Below are positions 44,249 through 57,200 of a DNA stretch of 64,000 nt, piece by piece. The position numbers and the translations under genes were made by a program. Source of the DNA: Didymella arachidicola (Eukaryota; Ascomycota; Dothideomycetes; Pleosporales; Didymellaceae); NCBI GenBank assembly GCA_016630955.3, contig CM049990.2, positions 1,302,001 to 1,366,000 of the forward strand. Reading direction: 5' to 3'. The notes below the pieces were generated by a model, which was given only the letters and a program-made list of their open reading frames with translations, was not told the DNA's origin and did no database searches. Position 1 is the first letter of the stretch. Every line of letters starts with the position of its first letter.

Positions 44249-45168
44249 TGTGTATTGTGTGCTGGAGCGACGCCGGTGGACGAGATCTATGTGCTCCGCG
44301 CTGTGTATGCGGAGTGTTGCGCTGAGGGGCTGCTGATGTAAACAAGCAAGCGCGCGTTGAAGAAGGCGGCAGGTAAAGCCAAAGGAAGGACAAAGATTGT
44401 GTGAAGAAGAGGACACGAGCACCACGACGATGTAAGAAAGAAGTGGTCCGGCGAGCCTTTTGGTCAAGCGCCAATGTTTTTAGCAACCAGCCAAAAGGAG
44501 GTCGGAAATGAACGTCCACCTCCGCGCCTGCCGAACGCGCGCCGTTGTACAGCCTGAACCGCACAGATTACGATTTGCTGCCAGACGCAACTTCTCTCTT
44601 TTCATTGGTTCAATACCGCTCAAGTCTCGACTGCCTTACTGCAGACTCGTCCTGGTAACGCTGCAAGCGGCGGTCTCTATACACCGTGGGAGACATTTGC
44701 GTCTCGTTTGGCGCAGCATTTCAGAACGTCCAAGAACATCACATGAAGCATGACGTGCAGGTCAGCAATGCCGACTGCTGCATGTGAAAACGGTGACATG
44801 GCGCAAAAGTGCCTTTGGATGAAACCGCTGTGTCTTGCTCGATGAGGAAGTCGAGCTCGGAAACCTTGGCGGCCGACCGCGACCGAGCGAAAGCGTGAGG
44901 GAGGTTGACGGCACGTGGAAGACAACGTCAGCAGCTTTGGAAACTGTGATTAAAGTTTTATTACAATTGAAATCGTGATTGTCTGCCTATTTCCCGAAGT
45001 ATCTACGAACGCCGATTGACGTCTTGTGAGCAACGTACAAGACACCACCCGCTTTTACGTGGCCAAGCCACCAGCAATCGCACCGACGCCGACAGGGACC
45101 ATGACCAAGATGTCCAAGGTGAGAAGTAGAAGAATTGAAATGGAAATAATATATTGCTCGCCATGACG
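44249..45168. other. Intergenic, upstream of the elongase
   Basis: This 920-bp gap lies between the elongase start and the stop of the B56 gene, both minus strand. It should hold the elongase promoter and leader. Nothing else was recognised. Confidence 0.4.
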
Positions 45169-47761
45169 CTAATTCGAGACAACTTTGGTGACAGCCTTGC
45201 TAGCTTTTTCGCCGGATTTTGTACGGATAAGAGGTGTCCCGTTGCTACGCGACGATGTTGTGCTACCGCTAGACGTGCTATTGCTGCGGACTCGACCAAT
45301 TGAAGCCCGTCGTCCAGTAGTATGAGCGTGGTGGCTGCCATGAGCGACATGTTGCCGGCGCTGCAACGAGCAAGCACGAACGTCAGATCTACCTGAACCG
45401 AAAATGCAAGTCTTGAACAAAACAAAACGACCTAGAAATCTAGGGATAGAATTAAGAGTACATCAATTCGGCCGTAGAAAATGCTCATCCCGAGTTCTAA
45501 GGACTTAAGAATCAACGTACCGAGGTCTGACTGGTCTGTCGCTCATACTCCTTCGGCCGTCTCTCTCTCGCAGCTCCATCGTCCTGCAGCCGAAGGTTCT
45601 CCAATCGACCCTGGCTGAGAGGATCCGAGTCGTGCGGCGGCACGGTGCCGTTCTGACGTGCTTCAGCGAGCTGAGCGAGCTTGTCCCAACGGTCTTGTCG
45701 GCTCTGTTTCCTTTGATCTGCGTTGTTTTGAGATTCGGCATAGTCGTGTGAGCAGTCATCAAATAGCTGGGGGTTGACTTCCATGAACAGCTTCATAGCG
45801 TTGTACACCATGCCATGGATGGTCCTGTCGCACTGTAAGTGACTGGGCATGCAACATGTGTGAGACGGCATACCTATTCCAGTGGCCCTTCGAGTTTTCG
45901 TACAGCGGAGCGAACATGATCGGCAAGATAACTTCAACATTGTCGCTTACGAGGTTGCAGAAGTATTCATTGTTCCAGAAGTAGAGCGCGCGTTCGGCGA
46001 CCTGTTTCAATAATTAATTGTGATCAAGCAATTTGAGATGGGGTTATACGAACCTGGAAATGGGGACTGGCCACTGACTTTGCCAGTTGGTTGAACAAGG
46101 GCTCCTGGACCTTTGCAAACTCGGCCGGATCCATGACTTCGAATATATCTTCCACTTCGTTGAGGAACATGACCTCTTTGGTACTGTTGACCTTGGGCCA
46201 GTATCGGAGCAGACCTAAAACGACCTCTTCTGTAAGGGCGGCATCCTTCTCGAGGAATTGTACAATACAGTACGCCAGCTGAGGGTGGTACATGCTCAGG
46301 CTCTTGACCTTGTGCAAAGGTATCAGGACTCTGGTTAAGAAAAGCTTGTGCTCCTCCTTCAATGGCAGAGCAAAACCGTTGATGATCGATCCGAGGATTT
46401 CGAGCAGTTCCGCAATGCCGTTGAATCTCTCTGTCTCGTAGATGAATTGGAAGAAAACATTGTTGATGGAGCGGCGAATGTACGAGCGGAGGTTGAGAAA
46501 CTTTCCGTATATGCGATGGAGTGTAGTCTTCAAGAAGTCGCGCTCTCTTGGGTCTTCAGAGTCGAACAGCTCAAGAAGCTAGTCTACGTTAGCTTGCGTT
46601 CTAGTTGCAATATAGTGGCACTACTCACGTTCAGCACAAAGCTGTGGTCTATGTACGCCTTGGCGATGTTTGTGTTGAAGTCTTGGCTTTCAATGAAGCG
46701 GAGGAAGAACTCGTAGACAACCTGGATATGCGGCCATGCGACTTCTAGCACGGGCTCATCCTCCTCGGGATCGAATGCCTCTCCTTGAGGGTTCATTGGA
46801 GGAGGGATGGGACGGAACAGGTTCTTCGCGAACATTTGGACGACGAGTGGGTACATCTTTTCCGTGATGACCTGTCTGTTGTTTGCGACGTAATCGAGCA
46901 ATTCGTGCAATGCCAGGCGCTTGATTTCCTTGGACTTCATGTCTCCGCTAGCATCGTTGAAGTCGAAGATGATGTTGCATTGGTCGATCTTCTGCACGAA
47001 CAACTCCTCCCTCTTATTCGGTGGTACTTCATGGAAGCCTGGCAGCTTCTCCAGTTCGCGCTGGCGCTGGTCTGAAATGTCGAATCGGGACGAATGCTGG
47101 CGCTTCGGCGTCCGGATGCCCTCGATGTTGTCTTTGGGTGTGGCTTGAAGGCGATCGAAAACGTTCGACTTCTGGCCAGCCTTAGGGGGAGCGAGGTCGC
47201 CAGGCATTGTCTCAGCCGCGCCGGGCGGGGGAATGTGCTGTTATGCGAGATTTAGTGTGCGCACATTCTGCGAGATTGAAACGACTTACGGGAGCGCTGG
47301 GGCTGATGGTGACGTTAGGCACAAGGGGCTGTCCCATTCTATGGGTTGTGCCTGCGCCGCCAGCGCCTGCACCAGCTCCGCCCGTCATACCGCCAGGGCC
47401 ACCAAACATTGCGCCGGCTGATACGCCTGGTGCGCCTTGCTGGGGCTGCAGAGAGCCGCTGCTGGGCTGGCCATCTGCGGAGGGCGCGTTCTTGCGGGCA
47501 TCTGCGAGTTGGGTCTGGGACGAGGTCGGGGTGATATTGGCGGGCGAGCTCGTGCCCTGCGAGGGCGATGCGGTGCCGGGGGTCGAGTCTTTCTTCTTAG
47601 ATGACTTGTTGCCGTCCTTCGCTCTTGAGAGCTGTTCATGCTAAGCATGTTAGCTTCTGCGCTCATGGCCGCGGAGGTGGGGCGCGAGGGGGCCAGGAGA
47701 CAGGAGACACAGCAACCAAGTGCAGGTGGGGACTTACAACCCTTTGCCTAAAGCCCTTCAT
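45169..47761 (-). CDS. rts1: PP2A regulatory subunit B56/B' (Rts1/Par1 family), seven exons
   Basis: Exons 47738-47761, 47290-47631, 46629-47237, 46054-46578, 45874-46001, 45521-45824 and 45169-45360 give 707 residues. The 24-nt first exon encodes MKGFRQRV, and splicing gives MKGFRQRVLSRAKDGNKSSK, a start typical of fungal B56 proteins. A disordered Ser/Pro/Gly region follows to about residue 140. The B56 HEAT-like core then runs to about residue 590, with LLDYVANNRQVITEKMYP, HRIYGKFLNLRSYIRR, FQFIYETERFNGIAELLEIL and GHWNRTIHGMVYNAMKL. The acidic/basic tail ends in a Ser-rich segment. It directs protein phosphatase 2A to substrates in stress, cell-cycle and septation control. The last intron (45361-45520) is 160 nt, longer than usual, so a small missed exon there is possible. 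Confidence 0.93.
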
Positions 47762-48521
47762 GACTGCTGCCGACAGCGCAAGGGCAGCTCGTCAAGCGGT
47801 GCGGGAGAGATGCGGAGACGGAGGTGCGTCCGGATTCGGGAGGCCCTCGAGGCGTCCGGTGGTGTGCAGTCGCAACCCAGCAGCGCCAATGCCGCAGTGC
47901 AGGAGAGGGACACGTGATGTACAGGTGATGTCGCAGGTGGGGGAGTGCGTAGGGCTCAGGCGAGCATAGAGAGCGGACGCGTGTCAGGCAGAGCGTCGCG
48001 GGTGTTGGTGTTCAGGGTGGCCCACGGCGGTCGGCGTCGACGAGGAGAGCTCGCAGAAGAGGGGGCAGGCAGCTCGTGCAGAGGCGACCACACGCTGACG
48101 ACAGTTTGCGACGACGACGTCAGAGGGCAGATGGGCGCGCTGGAGGGGTGGCGGGAGGATGAATGCGTGTAGACGATCCAGAGGCCAACTCAGCGCGGGC
48201 TCCAGCGTGATGTTGCTTGGTGTGGACCCCCCAGCAGATGCCTGTTCGTCCAAATAGCGCTAAGCACGCTCCCCGCCCAATCTCTCAAGAGCGGCAGCGA
48301 GCATCATCACTTAAGGGCCTCCAGAGCTGCGCACTGGCACGCTGCTGTCGCCGGCGAGGCTCATAGAGCGCCATTGTAGCGTCCTGAGCATGTAGGACCT
48401 TTGTTGGACCATTGCATGCATGGTACCATTGCTTCTTCGATCAATTTACTGCGGTCTCGTTCAGACCCTGTAATATCGACAGGCAGCTGCAAACACATTT
48501 TCCTCAGGACTCACGTCTGCC
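47762..48521. promoter_or_regulatory. Divergent promoter region of B56 and TFIIIC5
   Basis: The 760 bp separating the two divergent start codons must hold both promoters and leaders. The half near B56 is GC-rich and the half near TFIIIC5 less so. No binding site was assigned. Confidence 0.5.
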
Positions 48522-50685
48522 ATGAACAACAACAGCAACAACAACAACCGTGACATGAGCGCTGCAAGTGCCAGCACCGAGCCAGCACCATGGCTGCCTA
48601 TCCCCTCTCGCGCTGTCTCGGCCATTGAGCATCCATGCATCATCAAAAACATTGACAAGGGCATTACCTCATTGGGCGGGTCAGTCAAACTGAGCAAGGT
48701 CAGAGGACAAGCCGCAGGTCCACACTTGGTGGCTAACGCGCATCTCAGGGTCTCAGATCCAAGCTGGAGACAGGTACCAATGGCGAGGGCGATGACGAGC
48801 TGAAGAAGCTGATTTCTGTTTCACTGCGCCCGAATGACCCGTTTGCCAAGCGTCTCTCGTCAACGCCAGTGACTACGAGCAACTTGTTACTCAAGGTGAC
48901 CGTACCCAGGCGAACCGGCAGAAAGAGAAAGCGCGGTACTACTGGCCCCTTTCTGGCCGAAAACGAGCTTGAGGGAGCGGGCGATGCAATCTGTACAGGC
49001 CGAACGAACGACAGCTATGTCGAAGCTGCAGATGTCTACCGAAGTCTGCAAGACAATGCCTCCAGGTACAAGGTCGAATTTGCTGGTATCGTCGACGTAA
49101 CACATCGTTTCCGAGGTAAGAATGTTGTACGTTTTCGATCGGAGTACGGCTGCTGACTTGACAGCCATGCCTGATTTGCAATACGCTGCGTCTCAAAACG
49201 ACGTGATGGTAGGTCTCAGAGACCATGTCTTGCGCGCACGCTGTAAGTGATACCCCAGGCGTGTACGCTGCTGCTAAACGTAGCACAGATGGCGATCTGA
49301 AAAAGTATAGTATCGACACAACGCCTGGTGCAGATTTGACAAAGAGCGTTGGTCCATCAGCAGAATTCCTGCAAATGCCAATCGCTTTCAACTACAAGTA
49401 ATGTACTTACCGCTTACCAATACAGACCAGACTAATCATGTCCAGATTCCAGCAAAATGCCTACGTCAAGTACACTGATCAAGGCGAGGTCAACCTGCAG
49501 AAACGCTTCCAATACAACAGCTACATTATTCTTCGGCCAACCGACGATACAGTGCCAATTCAACCAAAGCCGACCTTGCAACCAGAGTCGTCTCTCACGC
49601 CGTATTTGCAGACTCTGGTTGCTCAGATCAAAAATCTGCTGAAGGAACGACCCATCGTCACCCGGCACATGCTCTACAACAAGCTTGGATGGGACAAGCG
49701 TACGCGCCTACGACAGGCTGCCGTGTACTGTGGATACTTCTTCGAGAGCGGACCATGGCGGGAAGCGCTCGTTGCCTGGGGAGTCGATCCACGCAAAGAT
49801 CCCCAGTACCGTAAGTATCAGACTGTATCCTTCATGTCATATAAGAAGCGGGGAACTGCTAGGCACCACGAAGCTTTTGACAAACACGTACAAGATCTGA
49901 GTCGCATGACTGCGGAACAGCTCGCAAAACAGCATACCTTCGACGGTGTGCACGCTTCAGATACTGGTAATACGTTCCAGTTCTGCGACATCACGGACCC
50001 ACTGCTCGCCGCAATGCTAGCAACAGAAGACATCCGGACGACGTGCGCCCCAACTTTTCAGGGCTGGTATCATGTCGGTACATGGGCCAAAGTCACCGTT
50101 ATTCTGAAAGACAAGATGAACACAATTATAGGCGGTGAAGTACCCGATAACGCGTTGTACGAACGCATTCGTCAATGGCCGGAGCTCTGGGACGACAAGG
50201 AAATTTTTGCTACCTACAGAGACGAAGTCAACGACCGAGAGATACGTGATGGAAAGCGGCGGGAACATGAGATCATGCATAATGTCCGCATCGCTGCGAG
50301 GAATCCACGGTACGCATTTGAGCACATGGAGAAGAAGGATATCCCGAATGGCACTGGGGCTGAAGAGGACGGCTCGGTGCTCGCTGAAGAAGGAGAGATC
50401 CCCGAAGACTTGACAGAATACCCAGACGATCCGGACACAGCAGAGGCGACTTCGAACGAGGTTGTCGATGTCGTTGAAGACAGTGAGGATGATGACGATG
50501 ATGACGATGATGACGAGGACGAAGAGGATGAAGAAGACGAGGAAGATGACAACAATGGAGATGAGGGTATAGCTGAAGATGAAGATGGTATCTGGGAAGA
50601 GGATGACGAGGAAGGCAATGCCGCAACGTCCACGCGAGCTGTGTCGGAAGGCACCACGCCGTTTGGAGGACTGTACAATATCTAG
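48522..50685 (+). CDS. sfc1: TFIIIC subunit 5 (tau95/Sfc1/GTF3C5), five exons
   Basis: Exons 48522-48698, 48749-49115, 49165-49242, 49289-49397 and 49446-50685 give 656 residues. The N-terminal part (residues about 35-180) has IEHPCIIKNIDKGITSLGG and SLRPNDPFAKRLSSTP then NLLLKVTVPRRTGRKRKRG, the tau95 dimerisation barrel. The central part, with RPIVTRHMLYNKLGWDKRT and AVYCGYFFESGPWREALVAW, is the DNA-binding winged-helix region. The C-terminus is a long acidic tail of Asp/Glu runs. The protein binds the A-box of tRNA genes within TFIIIC and helps RNA polymerase III initiation. The start MNNNSNNNN is the first in-frame ATG. A second at MSAASAS (12 residues on) is also plausible. Confidence 0.92.
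50485..50550 (+). repeat. GAY/GAR codon repeat encoding the acidic tail of TFIIIC5
   Basis: An imperfect run of GAT, GAC, GAG and GAA codons encodes about 20 consecutive acidic residues. The GATGAC pattern is microsatellite-like and could vary in length between strains. The acidic tail itself is known in this family. Confidence 0.85.
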
Positions 50686-50984
50686 CAATCTGGGTGGCAT
50701 TGAAGCGCTGCAGCAATTCGAGCCTTGCAGCGAACACGCAGAAAAAGTAGAGGTCAACCTCGAATAATGTGATGTTTTGATATGACGATAGTCAGATTGG
50801 TGGTTGTTCGCGGCTGCGCCCGTGCGTTTGCCAAGCGATCCATGTCATGCCATTCGAAATCTGGAGAGCGAAACCTCAAGTAACGACCTCCGATCCACCA
50901 CCGACCACCCCACCGTACGGCTACGCCCCTCAATTCCTGCTACGCGCGTCTCTGGAGCTTCACCCCGGCTAATTGAGACACAAG

Positions 50985-51807
50985 ATGTCCTTCGTTCGCG
51001 CATCCTCGAAGATCAGCCGTGCGGCCATCCGTGCCCCGGTCTACCGCTCCACCCCCGTCGCCTGGAACGCCCAGCGCGCTTTCTCGCAGTCCGCTGTCCG
51101 ATGCAGTGACGCGCACGCTGAGGAGACATTCGAGGAGTTCACCGCCAGGTATGACCCATCAGTGGAGGGGCTGCGCGCTCGGACGGAAGAGGCAGCTGCC
51201 CGGGGACAGACGACAGCCATTGAGCTCCAGGAAGCTTGGGAGAAGCTGCATCGCTGACGTATGTGTCTTTGCAACAGGTACGAGAAGGAGTTTGAGAAGG
51301 TCAACGATGTTTTCGAGCTTCAGGTACGTCTCTCAGACGCAACACCACGGCCCCCACCGGCATCACCCGAGCCCCTCGGGCGAGCTCTTGAGGGGCCCCA
51401 CGCAAGGGCAGAGAGCTGACAATTCCGCAGCGAAACTTGAACAACTGCTTCGCCTACGATCTCGTTCCCTCTCCCTCGGTCATCACCGCCGCTCTCCGCG
51501 CTGCCAGGCGTGTCAACGACTTCCCCTCGGCCGTCCGAGTTTTCGAGGGTACGTCAACCGCCAAATGCGTTGCAATTTCGTGCCGGAGCAATCCGTCCTC
51601 CCCCTCAGACGCGCTCATGCCGAGACGCAATTTCAATAGATCTGCGAATAACCATTCAGCCCATTTTGATTACTAACACACCCGACAGGTGTCAAGTTCA
51701 AGGTCGAGAACAAGACCCAGTACGAGGAGTACCTCCAGGAGCTTGAGCCTATCCGCGAGGAGCTCGGTATTCCCCTCAAGGAGGCCATGTACCCCGATGA
51801 GAAGTAG
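50985..51807 (+). CDS. COX6: Cytochrome c oxidase subunit Cox6 (COX5A family)
   Basis: Exons 50985-51148, 51278-51323, 51431-51548 and 51689-51807 give 148 residues. The first 35 residues are Arg/Ser/Ala rich without acidic residues (MSFVRASSKISRAAIRAPVY), a mitochondrial presequence. The mature part has EEFTARYEKEFEKVNDVFEL, RNLNNCFAYDLVPSPSV, AARRVNDFPSAVRVFEG and YLQELEPIREELGIPLKEA. These are standard Cox6/COX5A blocks. It is a nuclear-coded subunit of respiratory complex IV on the matrix side. The three introns are 107-140 nt, longer than elsewhere in the window. The first intron, 129 nt, opens with GTATGA, a weaker donor. Retention would give a different, truncated C-terminus. Confidence 0.94.
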
Positions 51808-52391
51808 AGAGTCACACTTCCATGCCTGCAATACCTGAACTCTCCCGCCGACCCAATACTCTCGACGAGCCTGCAAGCGCCAACATGTAAATGCCAATAT
51901 CATCGATTTCCTATCTAGACGGACGGAACGGGAGGGCAGGATGCTGTATCACTATGTGACGTTTTCATTATCGCGAATTGGACTAAGCCCGCTTGGAGCC
52001 CGGGGTAGAAGCAGACGAGGTGAGCGGTATCTCGCTCCGGTAGCTGTACAGATTTTCCTGATTCAAAGGCCTTGTCACACTTACGCGAGTGATCCTGCGT
52101 CTTGATGCTGATTTCGCTGAGTAACAGTCATTGGTGGTTACGTCCCTATCTTGAATGCTCTGCAAGTGAGTAAAGCCCAATCGGTCTAAAACTCGGGTGC
52201 CGAGCTCATCGCAATGTCAGCCAGCAGTTTTGTTCAAGATGTCAGGCCTCCAGCAGCTGCGCAATACAAACTGAGGTTCACCAGGATTAGCAATTGGCCA
52301 ATCATCATCAGCCACTAATGCAGTACGCAGACATATGTAACGCCAACCCCGCCCAGACATGGAGCTCTTATGTCTCAATACTTGAGTCGCG
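51808..52391. other. Intergenic between COX6 and the GMC gene
   Basis: This 584-bp gap is between two plus-strand genes. It holds the COX6 3' region and the GMC promoter. No other feature was recognised. Confidence 0.4.
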
Positions 52392-54233
52392 ATGTTGCTC
52401 AACTCCTTCGCCTATGTTTCAACAGCCCAACTCGTCCTCGCAGCATGCGATCCGTCAACAACGTTTGACTACGTCATCGTGGGCGGTGGACCTGCTGGAC
52501 TCGTCCTAGCTAACCGTCTCTCCGCAACCCCATCAATCAGCGTCGCTGTGATCGAAGCAGGAGATTCCGCATTCAACAATCCGAATGTAACTTACGTGCC
52601 CAAGTCAATCTTCGAGTACGGCTTGGGCCTTGGCACGTCTGTGGAATGGGGTTATCACACCGTTCCGCAAAAGTATGCGGCGAATGGGAATGTCACGCTG
52701 AACTATTGGGCAGGGAAAGGTGTAGGCGGTAGTACATTGATCAATGGAATGACGTATATAAGGGCGGAGAAGAGTCAGATCGATGCGTGGGAAGATTTGG
52801 GCAATGAAGGATGGAACTGGGAGAGCTTAGATGAGTACTACGTTCAGCAGGAGAGCTTTCTCCGGCTGAAAGAGGATCAGGTTGCGAATGGAGCGACCTA
52901 CGATGAAAGTGCTCATGGGTATAAGGGGGACCTTGATGTTGCGTTCACGCCGTACCTGACGGGACAGGGCGCGTTTGCTATGCTGAGGGATACTCACGAG
53001 GCCAAAGGGTACGTTTGGAATAAGGACGTGAACACAGGGAGCATGCCTGGATTCGACGTTTGGCCGATGACCTTGAACGCCTCTACTGTTACTCGTGAAG
53101 ACGCAGGAAGAGCGTTTTACTACCCCATCGCCGCATCGCGATCAAATCTTCGCATCTTTCTCAACACCACCGCGTCTCGCATCTTATGGGATGACTCCAG
53201 CGATTTTTCAGACAAGACCGCGTCTGGCGTCCAGATTGTCCGGTCAGACGGTACAATCCGCTCCATATCTGCTACACGCGAAGTCATACTCGCAGCGGGC
53301 TCAATCCGATCACCGGCACTCCTCGAGCTCTCAGGCATCGGCAATCCCTCTGTCCTTTCCCCCCTGGGCATCGAAACTGTCGTCGAACTCCCTAGGGTAG
53401 GCACCCTGCAAGACCAGCCTGCAAACGGCATCGTCTACTCGTCCCCTACCAACTGGACTGGATACTCTACCTTTGCCACCTTCATGACAGCATCAGACCT
53501 CTTCGGCGCATCCCTTCCCACCCTCAACGCCGAAATCTCTCGCAACCTATCCACATACGCTGCCACCATCCTCAGCGACCTTCCACCAAACTCCTCCACA
53601 CTATCTACCCAAGAAGCCCTCCTGCGGCAGCATCTCGACCTAGTCTATACATCCACCAGCACCGTGCCACTCGCAGAGATCCTCTGGGTCCCAGCCGGCA
53701 ACCTGCTCGCCGCACAGTTCTGGAACCTCCTCCCATTCTCAACTGGCAGCGTGCACATCACCTCCACAAACCCCCTCACCGCGCCGAGAATCGACCCCGC
53801 GTTTCTACAGCTCGACATCGATGCGAAAGTCATTGCCGCAACCGCGGTCAAGATCCGAGAACTATTCTCCACGCCGCCACTGTCGCAACACGTAATCGCG
53901 GAGGTAACGCCCGGCTTTACCATCGTGCCGCAGAACGCGAGTGCGGGCGCTGCGGCGTGGGAAGCGTGGATCAAGAGCAATTTCAACGGGAACTCGCATC
54001 CGGTGAGCACGTGTGCGATGCGAGGGAGGGCGTTTGGGGGTGTGGTTGGTAGCGAGGGGAGGGTGTATGGGACGTGTAATGTGAGGGTTGCGGATGCGAG
54101 TGTGTTTCCGACGCAGATTAGTGGGCATTTGAGTGCGAGTGTGTATGCGGTTGCGGGGAAGATTGCGGATACGATACTGAGAGGGGGGAGTAGGCTGGCT
54201 GGGAGCAGGGGTGATGGATGTTTGGAAGGATAA
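52392..54233 (+). CDS. GMC-family FAD oxidoreductase, probably secreted
   Basis: This single exon encodes 613 residues, standard for GMC enzymes. A weak signal peptide (MLLNSFAYVSTAQLVLAA) precedes the FAD motif VIVGGGPAGLVLANRL and VIEAGD. GMC signature 1 is GKGVGGSTLINGMTYIRA (about residue 110). Signature 2 is GSIRSPALLELSGIG (about residue 303). The catalytic histidines are H536 (NSHPVSTCAM) and H579 (SGHLSASVY). Many NxT/S sequons suggest glycosylation. Close families are glucose oxidase, aryl-alcohol oxidase and related dehydrogenases (CAZy AA3_2), which oxidise alcohols or sugars and make H2O2 or reduce quinones. The substrate cannot be decided. The extra 25 Gly/Arg-rich residues at the end are unusual. 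No biosynthetic cluster surrounds it. Confidence 0.9.
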   Translation: MLLNSFAYVSTAQLVLAACDPSTTFDYVIVGGGPAGLVLANRLSATPSISVAVIEAGDSAFNNPNVTYVPKSIFEYGLGLGTSVEWGYHTVPQKYAANGNVTLNYWAGKGVGGSTLINGMTYIRAEKSQIDAWEDLGNEGWNWESLDEYYVQQESFLRLKEDQVANGATYDESAHGYKGDLDVAFTPYLTGQGAFAMLRDTHEAKGYVWNKDVNTGSMPGFDVWPMTLNASTVTREDAGRAFYYPIAASRSNLRIFLNTTASRILWDDSSDFSDKTASGVQIVRSDGTIRSISATREVILAAGSIRSPALLELSGIGNPSVLSPLGIETVVELPRVGTLQDQPANGIVYSSPTNWTGYSTFATFMTASDLFGASLPTLNAEISRNLSTYAATILSDLPPNSSTLSTQEALLRQHLDLVYTSTSTVPLAEILWVPAGNLLAAQFWNLLPFSTGSVHITSTNPLTAPRIDPAFLQLDIDAKVIAATAVKIRELFSTPPLSQHVIAEVTPGFTIVPQNASAGAAAWEAWIKSNFNGNSHPVSTCAMRGRAFGGVVGSEGRVYGTCNVRVADASVFPTQISGHLSASVYAVAGKIADTILRGGSRLAGSRGDGCLEG

Positions 54234-57200
54234 GCTCTTCGGCATAAAAGTGGTTGAGCGTATGCGCACCAGCTAGCGGGTGGTTGAACACTCTTATAGT
54301 GCAACCAAGATTCGAGCGTGGTAGGACAGGCATAATCATCATTACAGTCGAAGAGCATATCAGACGAGATATCGTTTTCATGTTAGGTAAAGGTGCCTTA
54401 GCTCAGAAACTTCCACCAATTGGTTGCCTCAATACACAGACCTTCCAGGAGTCATCCGATCTATTCGCATCTTGCAACAAGATCAACGTCTGTGTATCTA
54501 ACAGGGACTTGTTTTCTACCCTTCGACTCACTGCGACGATTAGGCCGTGCAATACCATCGATCAATGGTGGTTTGTCTAGCTCTTACCAGCGAGTCATTG
54601 CTGTCTGGTCGATGCATGACTGCTTCTGGTCTATCCAGAATATCAATAGTTAAAGTAGTACACAGTGTAGTTGACATCTTGGCCAGAGCTATGTATCGTT
54701 GCTCGCGTTGTCACCGCAACCACGATGACGATGATTGGGGAGGACCTCTGTTTGACTGTAGAAAAATGTGGCAGAACATTGAAAACCTGAAGAGCTTGAG
54801 GTTCTGTATGTCATCAACTAGATCGTGCAGATGTCCATGCTGCACTGAGATAGGTACTAGGTAAGAGGTACGAGAGATGGGATGTATGCGAGAATGAAAG
54901 GCTTGTTTTGGATCCGCTTTTCTGGTGTGTGACGACTTGGTTGATTGGAATTGATCAGAGGGGTTCCAGTCATGGGAACGTTGTGTACAATGGGTAGACC
55001 CACGACAGCTGCCTCTCCTTCTCGTCGCTCAGGAGACAGTTAAGCACAATACATCGCTTGCTGAGCGGATTGGAGTTTGATCTGCTATGACTCTAGCAGC
55101 AATCGAATATGTCGGCACTGCCAATTTGTGTTGTTATGCCTCTGTTGTCGACGTTGGGAGAAACTCTACACTACCTTAACGCTTGTCAGGTTTGTCGAAT
55201 GTCCTTTCATATAATACGCATTACCGATCTCCCACAACAACAGTCTATATCAGCTTTTAAATCTCTCTGTTGCTTCTTCACAACTGACACCGCATTAAAC
55301 CATCATGAAGCAATGCACTTAGTAAGGATCATGTATGTTGTCGCAATTCCGACTCCTTGGCCTGCTCACCATTCCGGCCCATCCGCTCGTACATCCGTTG
55401 TCCGCTCCACTCCGCTCCACCCTCGAGTCGCATTTGCCTGACGTTGATCTGCCCGATCTCTTTGAATACGTACCACTTGCACTAGAGGGGCGATCCGGAG
55501 GACCCGAAAGATGGGAGCTGAGCGGGTAGCCTAGGGCTGGGGTGCAGGGTGCAGGGCGCCACGGGTTCGGGTGACCGGTGAACCTAAATCAGACCGCACA
55601 CCGTTGTAGGGCTTCAGTCAGACGCTCTTGGTATTTATCCAAGGAGAGGGAGATGGCAGAGGGATGACTCGAAATGATTTGCTTGCAACTGTGGAGGCTG
55701 ATGATGTAGCGAACGAACTTGGAACCAGAGTTAAAAGAGAGCTGTGGCAAACGAAAAATACCGCAGACACACGGCTGTACGTAGATGAAGATTAGAGAAC
55801 CTGATTAATGAGTCAGACGAGGTCATCCGCTGTTGATGGTGTATCGTATTACTACATGGTTGATACCCGCTGTGAGCTTTTGTTTGATAATCTGAACGTA
55901 GGACTACTTTCGTTGTCGACTGTTTACCGTCCATCAGAAGAGGTGGTATTATTGGAGCCTGAAAGTGTCTGAAGAAGTGCTTGACGCATTTGAGGTACTC
56001 GTTGAAGAACCTGTCGTCTGTGGTTGGGATGACGCAGTTTGGGTCTGACCGGAAGAAGGGGCACCTGAAACTTGGAATAGTGCAAAGCGAATTGGTGTGA
56101 ATGACATGTTGATTAATCAAAGGATCGATCGAACGAGCCTTGAATGACAAATGAAGTTTTTTTTTTTTTTTTCTTTTGGCTGATGCTGGGTGTTCGTTGC
56201 AAACAACCAAGCCTGTAAGGACCTTGATATACTTGCTCACTACATACCTTTTCCTTGATTTCGCGTTGAAATCGAATTTTGACAAAGATAACGACATGGA
56301 GAGAAGCCACAGACCTAAGGGTGTCCAAATTGGCTCTATTGAAAAACCCATGGAAACGTGTTTGCCTTATGCGCGATCATCAGGCACACCTTAGTTTAGA
56401 CGAGCTCTCACGCTCGCACATGATTTCGCGTCGCGTTCCTCGTACTGAGCTATCTTTGGACGAACTGTGGTTTGTGGTTCGGCGAGCTACGTCAGACATC
56501 GTGACTGTCCGGGTCGATGTCATCGTTTAAGCCTTAACGGCCTGCCACGACAACTAGACTGTATGAACATCGACAGCACGATAGCGAGACAAAAAATCGA
56601 CAGGCCCTTTGCGTGTAGATTTCGCAATCTTCGCGTCAAGTTCATGTCATCGTGGGGCTTCCGCCTGCAGGTGAAGAGTTAATCGCAGTCCGAGCTGAGC
56701 GAAGAAGGACGGAGCCTGGTGTTTGGTGAGGCAATCACGATCGCTGTGTCGGCTCTAATGCGGTAAGAAAGTGTGCACTATTACGAGGCATATTTGTGGG
56801 CTTCGTGATGTTACTGATGTCTGAAATTATGTGCTGCAGGGTTGGGAACATTCACCGGCGCACGACCGTATTTGGTAAAAGGATGCTCGGCTAGTCCACG
56901 GTTGTCAGATCTTCAACGTCTCTCTCGGGCTCCGCGGGCCGCGAGGCAATAAGAGCTGGTCGCAGCCATGGTTGTGCAGACCAGTGGACTGGGTGAGAGA
57001 TTCAGTAAGGGCGCATATACTTTTTCGACGCTATGCTTTCGAAATGACTGGGTATACATGTACGACATGATTGGTATCTCGTCGACTGTGCACATCTTGT
57101 TGAAGAAGACTCGACATCGGTGCCAAGACTTCCGCGGACATCAGCATTGACTATTGAATTCGGCAAGTGGATGATTGGCCCGTGAGAACGAGTCAAGAAA

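Noticed and set aside
55731..56351. Minus-strand frame of 206 codons in the gene desert
   Set aside because: It reads through a 16-T run as poly-lysine, has no family motif and no coding-like composition.
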